From positions 620,001 through 684,000 of the forward strand of contig JAGKQI010000088.1 of assembly GCA_018806915.1 (NCBI GenBank): a DNA stretch of 64,000 bases. Reading direction: 5' to 3'. Both the position numbers and the translations under genes were made by a program. The notes below the pieces were generated by a model that saw nothing but the letters and a program-made list of their open reading frames with translations, made no database searches and was not told the DNA's origin. Position 1 is the first letter of the stretch; the number at the start of each line of letters is the position of its first letter. Source of the DNA: Phytophthora colocasiae. Taxonomy: Eukaryota; Oomycota; Peronosporomycetes; Peronosporales; Peronosporaceae. Of this stretch, positions 32,624-45,073 are shown piece by piece.

Positions 32624-32849
32624 TCTCAGTAAGGACTCCAATGTGACTGAATGATTGCTTTTGGTGTGGGTAGATAAAGAAACAAGAGACAACTGGAGCA
32701 CGCGGGGGCATGTTGTGAGTGACTTGAGATAGATACGTTTCGACTGGAGAGCTGAGCTTGTGTTGTGTCTTTGGGTGCTATTTAGGCTTTGATCTGCTTC
32801 TCTAGTTGTCTGCTTCTTATCTAGGACTATCTCTTGAAGCCTCTCAATG

Positions 32850-35800
32850 TTAAAAGTGGCCTCCAAACTTGGTTCGTCCAGACATGGTACACTTGGGAGC
32901 TGTAGGATACGTGGATTCTGCCTGCGTGCCAACTGAGCTTCTGGGGTCATAATATTTGTATCTCCCAGTGGAACGGACGCTTTTCGAGCGTGTATCTGTG
33001 CCGAATGAATAAGCTGCCCCCGATGCAGCCGTAGATACTGCTTGGCGACCTACTGACTCGACAACAGCGGAGTACTGACCAGGTCCAACGTCACCTGTGG
33101 TTGACCCATGTAGCGGCTTTCGCTCCACCTTCGGGAATGAGGAAACAGGGTTGGACTTTTGAGTCGACAAGACAGTGCGTCCGATGGTTGTAGACGACTC
33201 GTAAGCGCCAGGTCCTGGAATTCTCTCATCACCTCCCATATTGGACCACTTCTTACCGAGGGAGTAACTAGGGGCTGCTCGTTCTCGTGGATTGACGATG
33301 TCTGAGGTGTAATCCCCCGGTCCTGGTTGTCGACCGGATGCTGATAGGTCAGCCGTGGAGCCAAACTTCTCACGTCCAGCGATGGAACACGATGGAGCTT
33401 GTGCCATTGTGGACAGCACCGGCTTGCCAATGGATGACGGTATCTGGTATGTCCCGGGGCCAGGAGCCTTGGAGCCACTGGTAGTGTGTGGACGAGTGCC
33501 GCTGCCGAAGACAGCCCCGGGTGCGGTCGCTTTTCGCGAGTCCACTTGTCCGCCGCAAGACGACTTGACATCCGTAAACGTCTGGTTCGTGGGACTTCCG
33601 AGGGGTCTTGGGGGTGATTTATTCGACGTCTGCGGACGTCCCGACATGGAGCACTTGGGAGCTGTTCGGTACGTGGACTCTACCTGCGTGCCAACAGAGC
33701 TCTTGGGGTCGTAGTATTTGTACCTCCCAGTTGAACGAACGCTTTTGGACCTAGTTTCAGTACCGAAGGAGTATGATGCCCCGGTCGCGACCGTGGAGAT
33801 TGCCTGGCGACCCACGGATTCAACGACAACCGAGTACTGACCGGGTCCAACGTCTGCTGTGCCTGACCCATGTAGCGGCTTTCGCTCCACCTTCGGGAAT
33901 GAAGACACAGGGTTGGACTTTTGAGTCGACAAGACAGTGCGTCCGATGGTTGTAGACGACTCGTAAGCGCCAGGTCCTGGAATTCTCTCATCACCTCCCA
34001 TATTGGACCACTTCTTACCGAGGGAGTAACTAGGGGCTGCTCGTTCTCGTGGATTGACGATGTCTGAGGTGTAATCCCCCGGTCCTGGTTGTCGACCGGA
34101 TGCTGATAGGTCAGCCGTGGAGCCAAACTTCTCACGTCCAGCGATGGAACACGATGGAGCTTGTGCCATTGTGGACAGCACCGGCTTGCCAATGGATGAC
34201 GGTATCTGGTATGTCCCGGGGCCAGGAGCCTTGGAGCCACTGGTAGTGTGTGGACGAGTGCCGCTGCCGAAGACAGCCCCGGGTGCGGTCGCTTTTCGCG
34301 AGTCCACTTGTCCGCCGCAAGACGACTTGACATCCGTAAACGTCTGGTTCGTGGGACTTCCGAGGGGTCTTGGGGGTGATTTATTCGACGTCTGCGGACG
34401 TCCCGACATGGAGCACTTGGGAGCTGTTCGGTACGTGGACTCTACCTGCGTGCCAACAGAGCTCTTGGGGTCGTAGTATTTGTACCTCCCAGTAGAACGG
34501 TCAGCTTTGGAGCGCGATTCTGTACCGAAGGAGTATGATGCCCCGGTCGCGACCGTGGAGATTGCCTGGCGACCCACGGATTCAACGACAACCGAGTACT
34601 GACCGGGTCCAACGTCTGCTGTGCCTGACCCATGTAGCGGCTTTCGCTCCACCTTCGGGAATGAAGACACGGGGTTGGACTTTTGAGTCGACAAGACAGT
34701 GCGTCCGATGGTTGTAGACGACTCGTAAGCGCCAGGTCCTGGAATTCTCTCATCACCTCCCATATTGGACCACTTCTTACCGAGGGAGTAACTAGGGGCT
34801 GCTCGTTCTCGTGGATTGACGATGTCTGAGGTGTAATCCCCCGGTCCTGGTTGTCGACCGGATGCTGATAGGTCAGCCGTGGAGCCAAACTTCTCACGTC
34901 CAGCGATGGAACACGATGGAGCTTGTGCCATTGTGGACAGCACCGGCTTGCCAATGGATGACGGTATCTGGTATGTCCCGGGGCCAGGAGCCTTGGAGCC
35001 ACTGGTAGTGTGTGGACGAGTGCCGCTGCCGAAGACAGCCCCGGGTGCGGTCGCTTTTCGCGAGTCCACTTGTCCGCCGCAAGACGACTTGACATCCGTA
35101 AACGTCTGGTTCGTGGGACTTCCGAGGGGTCTTGGGGGTGATTTATTCGACGTCTGCGGACGTCCCGACATGGAGCACTTGGGAGCTGTTCGGTACGTGG
35201 ACTCTACCTGCGTGCCAACAGAGCTCTTGGGGTCGTAGTATTTGTACCTCCCAGTTGAACGAACGCTTTTGGACCTAGTTTCAGTACCGAAGGAGTATGA
35301 TGCCCCGGTCGCGACCGTGGAGATTGCCTGGCGACCCACGGATTCAACGACAACCGAGTACTGACCGGGTCCAACGTCTGCTGTGCCTGACCCATGTAGC
35401 GGCTTTCGCTCCACCTTCGGGAATGAAGACACAGGGTTGGACTTTGAGTCGACAAGACAGTGCGTCCGATGGTTGTAGACGACTCGTAAGCGCCAGGTCC
35501 TGGAATTCTCTCATCACCTCCCATATTGGACCACTTCTTACCGAGGGAGTAACTAGGGGCTGCTCGTTCTCGTGGATTGACGATGTCTGAGGTGTAATCC
35601 CCCGGTCCTGGTTGTCGACCGGATGCTGATAGGTCAGCCGTGGAGCCAAACTTCTCACGTCCAGCGATGGAACACGATGGAGCTTGTGCCATTGTGGACA
35701 GCACCGGCTTGCCGATAGTCGAGGGTATCTGGTAGGCGCCGGGACCAGGAGCCTTGGAGCCACTGGTAGTGTGTGGACGAGTGCCGCTGCCGAAGACAGC

Positions 35801-38800
35801 CCCGGGTGCGGTCGCTTTTCGCGAGTCCACTTGTCCGCCGCAAGACGACTTGACATCCGTAAACGTCTGGTTCGTGGGACTTCCGAGGGTCTTGGGGTGA
35901 TTTATTCGACGTCTGCGGACGTCCCGACATGGAGCACTTGGGAGCTGTTCGGTACGTGGACTCTACCTGCGTGCCAACAGAGCTCTTGGGGTCATAATAT
36001 CTTGTACCTCCCAGTAGAACGGTCAGCTTTGGACCTAGTTTCAGTACCGAAGGAGTATGATGCCCCGGTCGCGACCGTGGAGATTGCCTGGCGACCCACG
36101 GATTCAACGACAACCGAGTACTGACCGGGTCCAACGTCTGCTGTGCCTGACCCATGTAGCGGCTTTCGCTCCACCTTCGGGAATGAAGACACAGGGTTGG
36201 ACTTTTGAGTCGACAAGACAGTGCGTCCGATGGTTGTAGACGACTCGTAAGCGCCAGGTCCTGGAATTCTCTCATCACCTCCCATATTGGACCACTTCTT
36301 ACCGAGGGAGTAACTAGGGGCTGCTCGTTCTCGTGGATTGACGATGTCTGAGGTGTAATCCCCCGGTCCTGGTTGTCGACCGGATGCTGATAGGTCAGCC
36401 GTGGAGCCAAACTTCTCACGTCCAGCGATGGAACACGATGGAGCTTGTGCCATTGTGGACAGCACCGGCTTGCCGATAGTCGAGGGTATCTGGTAGGCGC
36501 CGGGACCAGGAGCCTTGGAGCCACTGGTAGTATGTGGACGAGTGCCGCTGCCGAAGACAGCCCCGGGTGCGGTCGCTTTTCGCGAGTCCACTTGTCCGCC
36601 GCAAGACGACTTGACATCCGTAAACGTCTGGTTCGTGGGACTTCCGAGGGGTCTTGGGGGTGATTTATTCGACGTCTGCGGACGTCCCGACATGGAGCAC
36701 TTGGGAGCTGTTCGGTACGTGGACTCTACCTGCGTGCCAACAGAGCTCTTGGGGTCATAATATCTCGATGCTCCAGTAGAACGGTCAGCTTTGGAGCGCG
36801 ATTCTGTACCGAAGGAGTATGATGCCCCGGTCGCGACCGTGGAGATTGCCTGGCGACCCACGGATTCAACGACAACCGAGTACTGACCGGGTCCAACGTC
36901 TGCTGTGCCTGACCCATGTAGCGGCTTTCGCTCCACCTTCGGGAATGAAGACACAGGGTTGGACTTTTGAGTCGACAAGACAGTGCGTCCGATGGTTGTA
37001 GACGACTCGTAAGCGCCAGGTCCTGGAATTCTCTCATCACCTCCCATATTGGACCACTTCTTACCGAGGGAGTAACTAGGGGCTGCTCGTTCTCGTGGAT
37101 TGACGATGTCTGAGGTGTAATCCCCCGGTCCTGGTTGTCGACCGGATGCTGATAGGTCAGCCGTGGAGCCAAACTTCTCACGTCCAGCGATGGAACACGA
37201 TGGAGCTTGTGCCATTGTGGACAGCACCGGCTTGCCAATGGATGACGAGGGTATCTGATATGTCCCGGGGCCAGGAGCCTTGGAGCCACTGGTAGTGTGT
37301 GGACGAGTGCCGCTGCCGAAGACAGCCCCGGGTGCGGTCGCTTTTCGCGAGTCCACTTGTCCGCCGCAAGACGACTTGACATCCGTAAACGTCTGGTTCG
37401 TGGGACTTCCGAGGGGTCTTGGGGGTGATTTATTCGACGTCTGCGGACGTCCCGACATGGAGCACTTGGGAGCTGTTCGGTACGTGGACTCTACCTGCGT
37501 GCCAACAGAGCTCTTGGGGTCGTAGTATTTGTACCTCCCAGTTGAACGAACGCTTTTGGACCTAGTTTCAGTACCGAAGGAGTATGATGCCCCGGTCGCG
37601 ACCGTGGAGATTGCCTGGCGACCCACGGATTCAACGACAACCGAGTACTGACCGGGTCCAACGTCTGCTGTGCCTGACCCATGTAGCGGCTTTCGCTCCA
37701 CCTTCGGGAATGAAGACACAGGGTTGGACTTTGAGTCGACAAGACAGTGCGTCCGATGGTTGTAGACGACTCGTAAGCGCCAGGTCCTGGAATTCTCTCA
37801 TCACCTCCCATATTGGACCACTTCTTACCGAGGGAGTAACTAGGGGCTGCTCGTTCTCGTGGATTGACGATGTCTGAGGTGTAATCCCCCGGTCCTGGTT
37901 GTCGACCGGATGCTGATAGGTCAGCCGTGGAGCCAAACTTCTCACGTCCAGCGATGGAACACGATGGAGCTTGTGCCATTGTGGACAGCACCGGCTTGCC
38001 GATAGTCGAGGGTATCTGGTAGGCGCCGACCAGGAGCCTTGGAGCCACTGGTAGTATGTGGACGAGTGCCGCTGCCGAAGACAGCCCCGGGTGCGGTCGC
38101 TTTTCGCGAGTCCACTTGTCCGCCGCAAGACGACTTGACATCCGTAAACGTCTGGTTCGTGGGACTTCCGAGGGTCTTGGGGGTGATTTATTCGACGTCT
38201 GCGGACGTCCCGACATGGAGCACTTGGGAGCTGTTCGGTACGTGGACTCTACCTGCGTGCCAACAGAGCTCTTGGGGTCATAATATCTCGATGCTCCAGT
38301 AGAACGGTCAGCTTTGGAGCGCGATTCTGTACCGAAGGAGTATGATGCCCCGGTCGCGACCGTGGAGATTGCCTGGCGACCCACGGATTCAACGACAACC
38401 GAGTACTGACCGGGTCCAACGTCTGCTGTGCCTGACCCATGTAGCGGCTTTCGCTCCACCTTCGGGAATGAAGACACAGGGTTGGACTTTTGAGTCGACA
38501 AGACAGTGCGTCCGATGGTTGTAGACGACTCGTAAGCGCCAGGTCCTGGAATTCTCTCATCACCTCCCATATTGGACCACTTCTTACCGAGGGAGTAACT
38601 AGGGGCTGCTCGTTCTCGTGGATTGACGATGTCTGAGGTGTAATCCCCCGGTCCTGGTTGTCGACCGGATGCTGATAGGTCAGCCGTGGAGCCAAACTTC
38701 TCACGTCCAGCGATGGAACACGATGGAGCTTGTGCCATTGTGGACAGCACCGGCTTGCCGGATAGACGAGGGTATCTGGTATGTCCCGGGGCCAGGAGCC

Positions 38801-40497
38801 TTGGAGCCACTGGTAGTGTGTGGACGAGTGCCGCTGCCGAAGACAGCCCCGGGTGCGGTCGCTTTTCGCGAGTCCACTTGTCCGCCGCAAGACGACTTGA
38901 CATCCGTAAACGTCTGGTTCGTGGGACTTCCGAGGGGTCTTGGGGGTGATTTATTCGACGTCTGCGGACGTCCCGACATGGAGCACTTGGGAGCTGTTCG
39001 GTACGTGGACTCTACCTGCGTGCCAACAGAGCTCTTGGGGTCATAATATCTCGATGCTCCAGTAGAACGGTCAGCTTTGGAGCGCGATTCTGTACCGAAG
39101 GAGTATGATGCCCCGGTCGCGACCGTGGAGATTGCCTGGCGACCCACGGATTCAACGACAACCGAGTACTGACCGGGTCCAACGTCTGCTGTACCTGAAC
39201 CATGTAGTGGCTTTCGCTCCACCTTCGGGAATGAAGACACGGGGTTGGACTTTTGAGTCGACAAGACAGTGCGTCCGATGGTTGTAGACGACTCGTAAGC
39301 GCCAGGTCCTGGAATTCTCTCATCACCTCCCATATTGGACCACTTCTTACCGAGGGAGTAACTAGGGGCTGCTCGTTCTCGTGGATTGACGATATCTGAG
39401 GTGTAATCCCCCGGTCCTGGTTGTCGACCGGATGCTGATAGGTCAGCCGTGGAGCCAAACTTCTCACGTCCAGCAATGGAACACGATGGAGCTTGTGCCA
39501 TTGTGGACAGTACTGGTTTGCCAATGGATGACGGTATCTGGTATGTCCCGGGACCAGGAGCCATGGAGCCACTGGTAGTATGTGGACGGGAGCCACTACC
39601 GAATACTGGGTAAGGTGCTGTCGCCTTTCGTGAGTCCACTTGTCCGCCGCAGGACGACTTGACATCCGTAAACGTCTGGTTCGTGGGACTTCCATGGGGT
39701 CGTTGAGGCGAAGATGTCTGAGGACGTCCTGACATAGAGCACATAGGAGCTGTTCGGTACGTGGATTCTACCTGCGTGCCAACAGAGCTCTTGGGGTCAT
39801 AGTATTGAGCACCTGCAGTGGTGGATCGGTCGATTCTAGAGCGCGACTCCGTTCCAAACGAGTAAGATGCCCCGGTCGCGACCGTGGAGATTGCCTGGCG
39901 ACCCACGGATTCAACGACAACCGAGTACTGACCGGGTCCAACGTCTGCTGTGCCTGACCCATGTAGCGGCTTTCGCTCCACCTTCGGGAATGAAGACACA
40001 GGGTTGGACTTTTGAGTCGACAAGACAGTGCGTCCGATGGTTGTAGACGACTCGTAAGCGCCAGGTCCTGGAATTCTCTCATCACCTCCCATATTGGACC
40101 ACTTCTTACCGAGGGAGTAACTAGGGGCTGCTCGTTCTCGTGGATTGACGATGTCTGAGGTGTAATCCCCCGGTCCTGGTTGTCGACCGGATGCTGATAG
40201 GTCAGCCGTGGAGCCAAACTTCTCACGTCCAGCAATGGAACACGATGGAGCTTGTGCCATTGTGGAAAGCACTGGTTTGCCAATGGATGATGGTATCTGG
40301 TAGGTGCCGGGGCCTGGAGCTTTTGAGTCAAGCGCATTGTATTGACGGTTGCCACTTCCAAAGACTGGATAGGGTGCGGTCGCCTTTCGTGAGTCAACTT
40401 GCTCTCCGCAGGATGACTTGATATCCGTATACACCTGATGGATGGGGCCTCCTAGAGATTTACTCGGAGACGTCTGTGCGCGGGGGGAAGCCGCCAT
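32850..40497 (-). CDS. Giant SHIPPO / sperm-tail PG-rich repeat flagellar protein, frameshifted
   Basis: Proteins with SHIPPO repeats (PGPGxY) associate with axonemal microtubules, and oomycete zoospores are flagellate. The chain would be about 2,550 aa, built from roughly ten 254-residue units. Each unit has PG-rich motifs: DVGPGQYSVVVESVGRQ, APGPGTYQIPSSIGK, PGPGDYTSDIVNPRERAAP, IPGPGAYESSTTIGRT, and two YxDxKSSxGxQ variants. The first and last units are the most diverged, as is usual when inner units are homogenised. The first ATG in frame is at 40497; an upstream exon is possible because the frame stays open to about 40585. Seven indels (near 38759, 38172, 38028, 37732, 35999, 35886-35896, 35442) break the frame, mostly in G or T runs. 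This is either a pseudogene or a repeat region with assembly errors. Confidence 0.8.
33011..40400 (-). repeat. Tandem array of 762-bp coding units, about ten copies
   Basis: The same landmark recurs at 33011, 33773, 34535, 35297, 36057, 36819, 37584, 38342, 39105 and 39864, with spacings of 762, 762, 762, 760, 762, 765, 758, 763 and 759. Inner units are almost identical over hundreds of bases. Two sub-types alternate (PSSIGK with GTY versus PSTIGK with GAY; KSVRSTGRY versus KADRSTGAS), showing exchange between units. Confidence 0.95.
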
Positions 40498-41665
40498 AGT
40501 TGGAACTACGGATTCTTTAACTCGTTCTGACGGAGCTGATCGGAATTTGATAGCCGATGTCCGTGCCAAGTATGGACTCAGTCACGGAAGATTGTCTTGA
40601 AGTTTCACCTTGCTACACGTCGAGCTGGGGAAACTTCAAATAGGTTGCACCACATCAGCGTCAAGGAAAAACTAGCATGAAGAGAAGAGAATGCAGTGCT
40701 GCCATGAATAGACTCCGGCTGATCCTTTTTATATAAGGCTAGGAATAGCACACCCCTGCTATTTAAAAAATAGCTCCTTTCATTTCAAGAACATGATGTG
40801 TAACACACCACAAGCTTGTCTCTTCCAATAAAAAAGGCAGCAGTAACCGGCAGCGTCGTGAGCGTCCAGAGGGATCCTTGAACTGAACTGGAGATGGCGG
40901 TACATCTTCTTCTTTCTGCATTCACTGTGAATCACCAGTGTGATGGCATAACCACCGGAATGACGTGTGCAAGGAATGGTGGTGCCTAACAACGCAAACA
41001 TGACAAGCCAGTGTTGCGCTTGACTTAAGAGCTGCTAGGCAATGCCGCTGGACTTTGAAGGAGTGGTGCTGGACGCAATGGCCCTGCCTCAGTCTGAGGC
41101 TCAGACTACGGCCTGTAAGTATTTGCTGATGAAGATTCTTGGAGTATCTTGGTGGACAACGGTAACGGTTGGTTAGAAATGTTTCTAAATAAAAAGTGTG
41201 CATAGAAGGTCGGAATACCGCAGCTTACGTTCCAGTGCCAGACAGCCAGACATGCACAACTTGTGCAGCACAAATGCCACGCAAAGAACTGTTGTATCCA
41301 TAGCACCACGAAGATTTCTACACGTGCACCTACATGTACTGTGTCCTTCTGAAGAGGTTCTTTACTTTAGATTCTGGTAAAGGAGTCAAAAAATTATGAA
41401 TCAGGTTTTCCTGTCTGCAATTGGCTCGAAGCCGCATGGCGAGCGCGTGGCGAGTGCGGCTCGGCTCGGTCAAGTCCATGCGCAACCATTACATTGTTGT
41501 ACATGAAGCACAGCATTGTAGCGATGACCTCCCAACCAACTCGGGTCTTTTGCTGCTCTCTGGGGTTCAAATCACCTCGGACCCTGTCTGCTGTCTGAAA
41601 ACTCCGACGTATGCAGCAGCGACACAAGAATCCTGGTCCGATGTAGTTTATGTGATCTCTGAATA
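40498..41665. other. Intergenic region upstream of the SHIPPO gene
   Basis: No gene is recognised. A TTTATATAAGG sequence at about 40728-40738 could be a TATA-like element on either strand. The remainder has only short frames without family likeness. Confidence 0.45.
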
Positions 41666-41685
41666 CTACCGAATTTCCTATCTAA

Positions 41686-42458
41686 TAGGGCGCACCATTA
41701 CTGTTAGCTCAATAAAACATGCAAGGATTTGAATTACATAGGAATAGAAAGTGCAGCCAATCATGTACTACACCGATCGACAGAATGCAACGACCACTTT
41801 CCCGCAGGTGCAAAGTCTGTTCGGCGCGTGTAGACTGGTTATGTGAGAGCGAATTAATATCGATTTTGGTAAAAGATAGAGAGCAGCTGTATTTTGCACT
41901 AAAAATTGCACTAGTGACGGTTTAATGGATTCCCAGGCTGAAATGGCACGCTTTATCGTAGCCAAGCGCTCTCCTTTCGCCGTCGTAGCAGTAGCTGTTG
42001 CTCTTGCGTAGCTTTGCGTTGGCTTAGCCCCTCTATAGCTTAAAAGGACACGTCGTTTTTCTTGTATTGTGTAGTGCATGCGGCGTTGTTTGGCTGGCGC
42101 GTACACCTCGTCAAGGAGGCCTGTGTGTGGCAACCTCCTTTGCTTCCTGCAATACTGTCGCGGGTGGTGGGGGCTGCGAGGACTCCTCGTCCGCTTCCTC
42201 CATTTTATCGAGTGGCTGGTGGAGACCTCCATTTTATTGAGTGGCTGGTGGAGTTTTATTTTAGCGATTGAACGCTGCATCGGGCAATTTGATTGGTTGA
42301 TAACAAAATGTGCACACAATTTTATATCACAGGCGCCCTTTTTATATGGACGCTGCATTCTGTCGATCGGTGTAGGGCGCACCATTACTGTTAGCTCAAT
42401 AAAACATGCAAGGATTTGAATTACATAGGAATAGAAAGTGCAGCCAATCATGTACTAC
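41686..42458. repeat. 86-bp direct repeats flanking a 0.6-kb inverted-repeat unit
   Basis: The 86-bp sequence beginning TAGGGCGCACCATTACTG at 41686-41771 recurs unchanged at 42373-42458. Between them lies a unit with inverted ends (CTACACCGATCGACAGAATG at 41768 and its complement ending at 42375). On its minus strand a transposase-like HTH fragment can be read (YTIQEKRRVLLSYR, about 42056-42015). The left edge has a TA target but the right does not, so a simple insertion does not explain it; a tandem duplication spanning the insert is an alternative. Confidence 0.75.
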
Positions 42459-43380
42459 CTCTGTGCGGAAAATAATGAGCATTTTAAAAAAAATTGCGCA
42501 GCGCTCCGCCTCGTTTCTTTGGGGAGTTATTAGATTTGCAGAGGAGCTATGCGTTTGTGTTGAGCTGCTGACAAAACCAAAAGAAATTTGTGAGCGTACG
42601 TGCTCCGCCACATTAGAAGTACTTCTAGTAGTAAAACGGATCAAACTCAGACGTCGTTGACGTCTCACGAGCAGTTAATGCGTCTGGAACATCAACAGGA
42701 GTTGTCAATACAGAAAAGGAGAGTGCCATAGCCGCCTGCTGTGCTATGGCAAGCGCTGCCCAACCTTCTTCACGTAAAACCACTTTTCGTCGATGTGGAC
42801 CACGTCGTGCATTGCGTCAAACTTGTAGGTTCCATCAAGCTGAGGGATCCATGCAGAACTGGGGCCTCTTGAGGCGATGCAAAGGGGTGAGCAGTGGACG
42901 AGTTTGTCTTAGCGCACTGCGTAGGAAGCCCTCCTTCACGAGTTGTTGCACGAGATATGGTCCCTGTTGTATAGCACGCTGCTGCTCACGGTTATTTACT
43001 GGCACTTCGGCGAGGCACTTGCACAACTCTACGCGGTTCTTCTTCTTTCGCCCTCTCTCGACTTGACTACCACTGCTACCCCCGGATACCCTGCTCCCAA
43101 ATGCGAGAAACAGTTTAGATCAAAGTAGGCAGCTGTCCGCTTGATATCGCCGTGCCTGAGCACCCCTCCGTTGCTGTGAAGAAGCAGCATCTCCCACACT
43201 GCTTGGCGCTCTTCGTCAGACGCCTCCGATCCGCTCCGGTTTGAAAGTGATGGGGGGAGGTCCAGCAGGAAGATTGGGCGGGAGATTCCAAATTCAAAAT
43301 ATGATCAGATTTGCAAGGTATATATTCTGAACAGGATGTAATACAATTTGAAATGCTCATTATTTTCCGCACGGAGGTAG
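42455..43380 (-). mobile_element. mariner-like element (0.93 kb), internally deleted
   Basis: Terminal inverted repeats CTACCTCTGTGCGGAAAATA at 42455 and the complement of CTACCTCCGTGCGGAAAATA ending at 43380 extend about 28 bp with one mismatch. TA duplications lie at 42453-42454 and 43381-43382. The interior carries fragments of a mariner/Tc1 transposase on the minus strand. Confidence 0.88.
42740..43040 (-). pseudogene. mariner-type transposase fragment
   Basis: On the minus strand an HTH-like N-terminal part (LAEVPVNNREQQRAI, LLTPLHRLKRPQFCMD) is followed in another frame by MHDVVHIDEKWFYVKK at about 42813-42766. The latter is the classic first catalytic-aspartate block (HIDEKWF) of Tc1/mariner transposases. 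The second and third catalytic residues are absent. Frameshifted and truncated, it is not functional. Confidence 0.8.
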
Positions 43381-43396
43381 TATTGCTTTCAGTCAA

Positions 43397-43544
43397 GAAG
43401 AGCGAAATCTACACCTAAGTCTACAGCTACATCGAGAGCTTCTAATCTGCCAACGAGGTTGTGATGCTGCAAAACTGCCGACAGCAATCCCAGCACCTTC
43501 GGCTACCTCTTTGGCTTGCGATTGCAGCATGAACGGCGAGACAG
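43397..43544 (-). pseudogene. Host pogo-type transposase, fragment beyond the gypsy insertion
   Basis: Removing the gypsy element and one GACAG copy joins this segment to 51839-52184 in frame: REGVPV continues into SPFMLQSQAKEVAEGAG, a second helix-turn-helix block typical of pogo/CENP-B-like transposases. A frame change follows at about 43490 (then HHNLVGRLEALDVAVDLG), after which the coding sequence is lost; the DDE domain is missing. Confidence 0.7.
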
Positions 43545-43860
43545 TGTAACGGGGTTACATTGAAGAGTGACTAAAGTCACTCTTTTGAAGTGGATACATT
43601 TGGTGTGTCACACATCATGGTGACACGTGGCAGGTGGCTCCGCAGCCACCTATCACCTTCTATATAGGTTACACTATAGATATCTTTTAGTTTGTATTGC
43701 AGGCCAAGCTAACAAGTATCTATAATATATTCAGTCTTAAATCTACCTAATCTTTAGTTAGTCTCCCCAAGTCTTTGGGGACCGAGTGAACTGCCGTTCA
43801 CTAGGAGTTTGTATACTCCAAGCCTTCCTCTGTGTGAAGTGCTGTGTGACCCCCGTCACA
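43545..43860 (+). repeat. 5' LTR of the gypsy element
   Basis: 316 bp bounded by TGTAACGG and GTCACA (TG...CA). It differs from the 3' LTR at four clustered positions, within or next to a perfect hairpin (AGAGTGACTAAAGTCACTCT near 43564). A TATATAGG box occurs at about 43662. Confidence 0.97.
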
Positions 43861-43944
43861 CTTGGTAGCACTTGTAGTCAATCCTACGCCTACGCGGGTA
43901 GATTGATTACCTGAATCCTCTGTGGCCATAAGTAGTTGGCCATC

Positions 43945-44945
43945 ATGGATCGAAGTGAGTTTCCTCACTTGACCGACTCTCAGTTTGAGTCGGTCCGGAA
44001 GATGGCGGGCATCTTTGGGATGGATGCCTTCCGGAGCTTGGCGGCGGCGACGCCGGCCGAGCAGGTCGAACGCGTGGCGGCGTTCGACATGTACGAACGT
44101 GGGCTCATTGAGCACGTTCGAGGAACCTTTGAGGCTCCTGTGGTTGAACCGAGGCCGGTTCAGCCCAAGCCTTTAAGACTCAAGGTTCTTCCCTATGAAG
44201 GGAAAGAAGGTGAAAACCTTCACTTCTGGATCCGAGAAGTTGAGCTCGCCATGGAGGCGGCTCTCATCTCGGTGGAGCGACTTCGGGTCGCTTTCGCGCT
44301 GTCTAACCTCGGGGTCGAGCGAAGACATGGGCGTACACGCGCGAAGCGACGTCGCCTGGATGTTTTACATCCTGGGCCCAGCTGTGCGAACAGCTTCGGG
44401 CCGCATTCCTCCCGGCGAACTATGAGTATCGCCAGCGGTCACGCTTCCTAGCCTGCAATCAAGGGAAACGTGACCTGCACGAGTACATCCAAGAGATGCG
44501 TGTTCTCGCGGCATCTCTGGTAGGAAACCCCCTACCTGAACACATCCAAGTAACTGTGTTCATGGACGGCTTAAGAGTAAGCCCGGCCCGCACGCAACTG
44601 TTCCGCGTGCAGGTCAACACGATGGAGGAGGCGATTCAAGTCGCGCTCCAGGAGGAGTACAGCCATACACAGGCTCAGACTCCTGCCTCTGCGTGGCAGG
44701 CCACAGCGGGCCGACGACGGCGTCGGCCAGTGCTCCTGGGAATGGAGCAGGCTCGGGACCAGCCCCTATGGACTTGGGGCTCGCCGAGCAGAAACGCATC
44801 CGCTGTTTCGAGTGCGGGCGTTTCGACACTTCGCACGTGTCTGCCCCTCTGGGGGCAATGGAAGAGGTCTTCCAAGCCTCAGGGCTCTAAGGGCCGCTGG
44901 AAGAAGCCGGCGCCCAAGAGTCAGGGGAACTCCGGGGACCAGTAG
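43945..44945 (+). pseudogene. gypsy gag (capsid, zinc knuckle), frameshifted
   Basis: The structural Gag protein forms the virus-like particle. From ATG 43945 the chain starts MDRSEFPHLTDSQFESV and has a capsid-like region (LPYEGKEGENLHFWIREVEL). A one-base loss near 44310 shifts the frame; the capsid then continues at 44440-44690 (EYIQEMRVLAASLVGNPLPE). A further shift leads to the nucleocapsid part, where CFECG and a following HFARVC lie in different frames, together a CCHC knuckle. Three frames are used in all, so no full-length Gag can be made from this copy. Confidence 0.85.
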
Positions 44946-45073
44946 GGGCGGGGCGCCCTACTGGGGAAACACTAAGTCCCCATGCGGGTGGTGCGGGAGG
45001 CACACGCAGTGGAGACTTAGCCCCAGAGAGTCTTGGGACTCTCAAAGCGGAGAAGGGCAGCGGTGGGCTGCTG

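Noticed and set aside
33355..39046. Repeated 119-codon and 60-codon plus-strand frames within the SHIPPO array
   Set aside because: They are identical shadows repeated with each 762-bp unit, opposite to the PG-rich coding frame.
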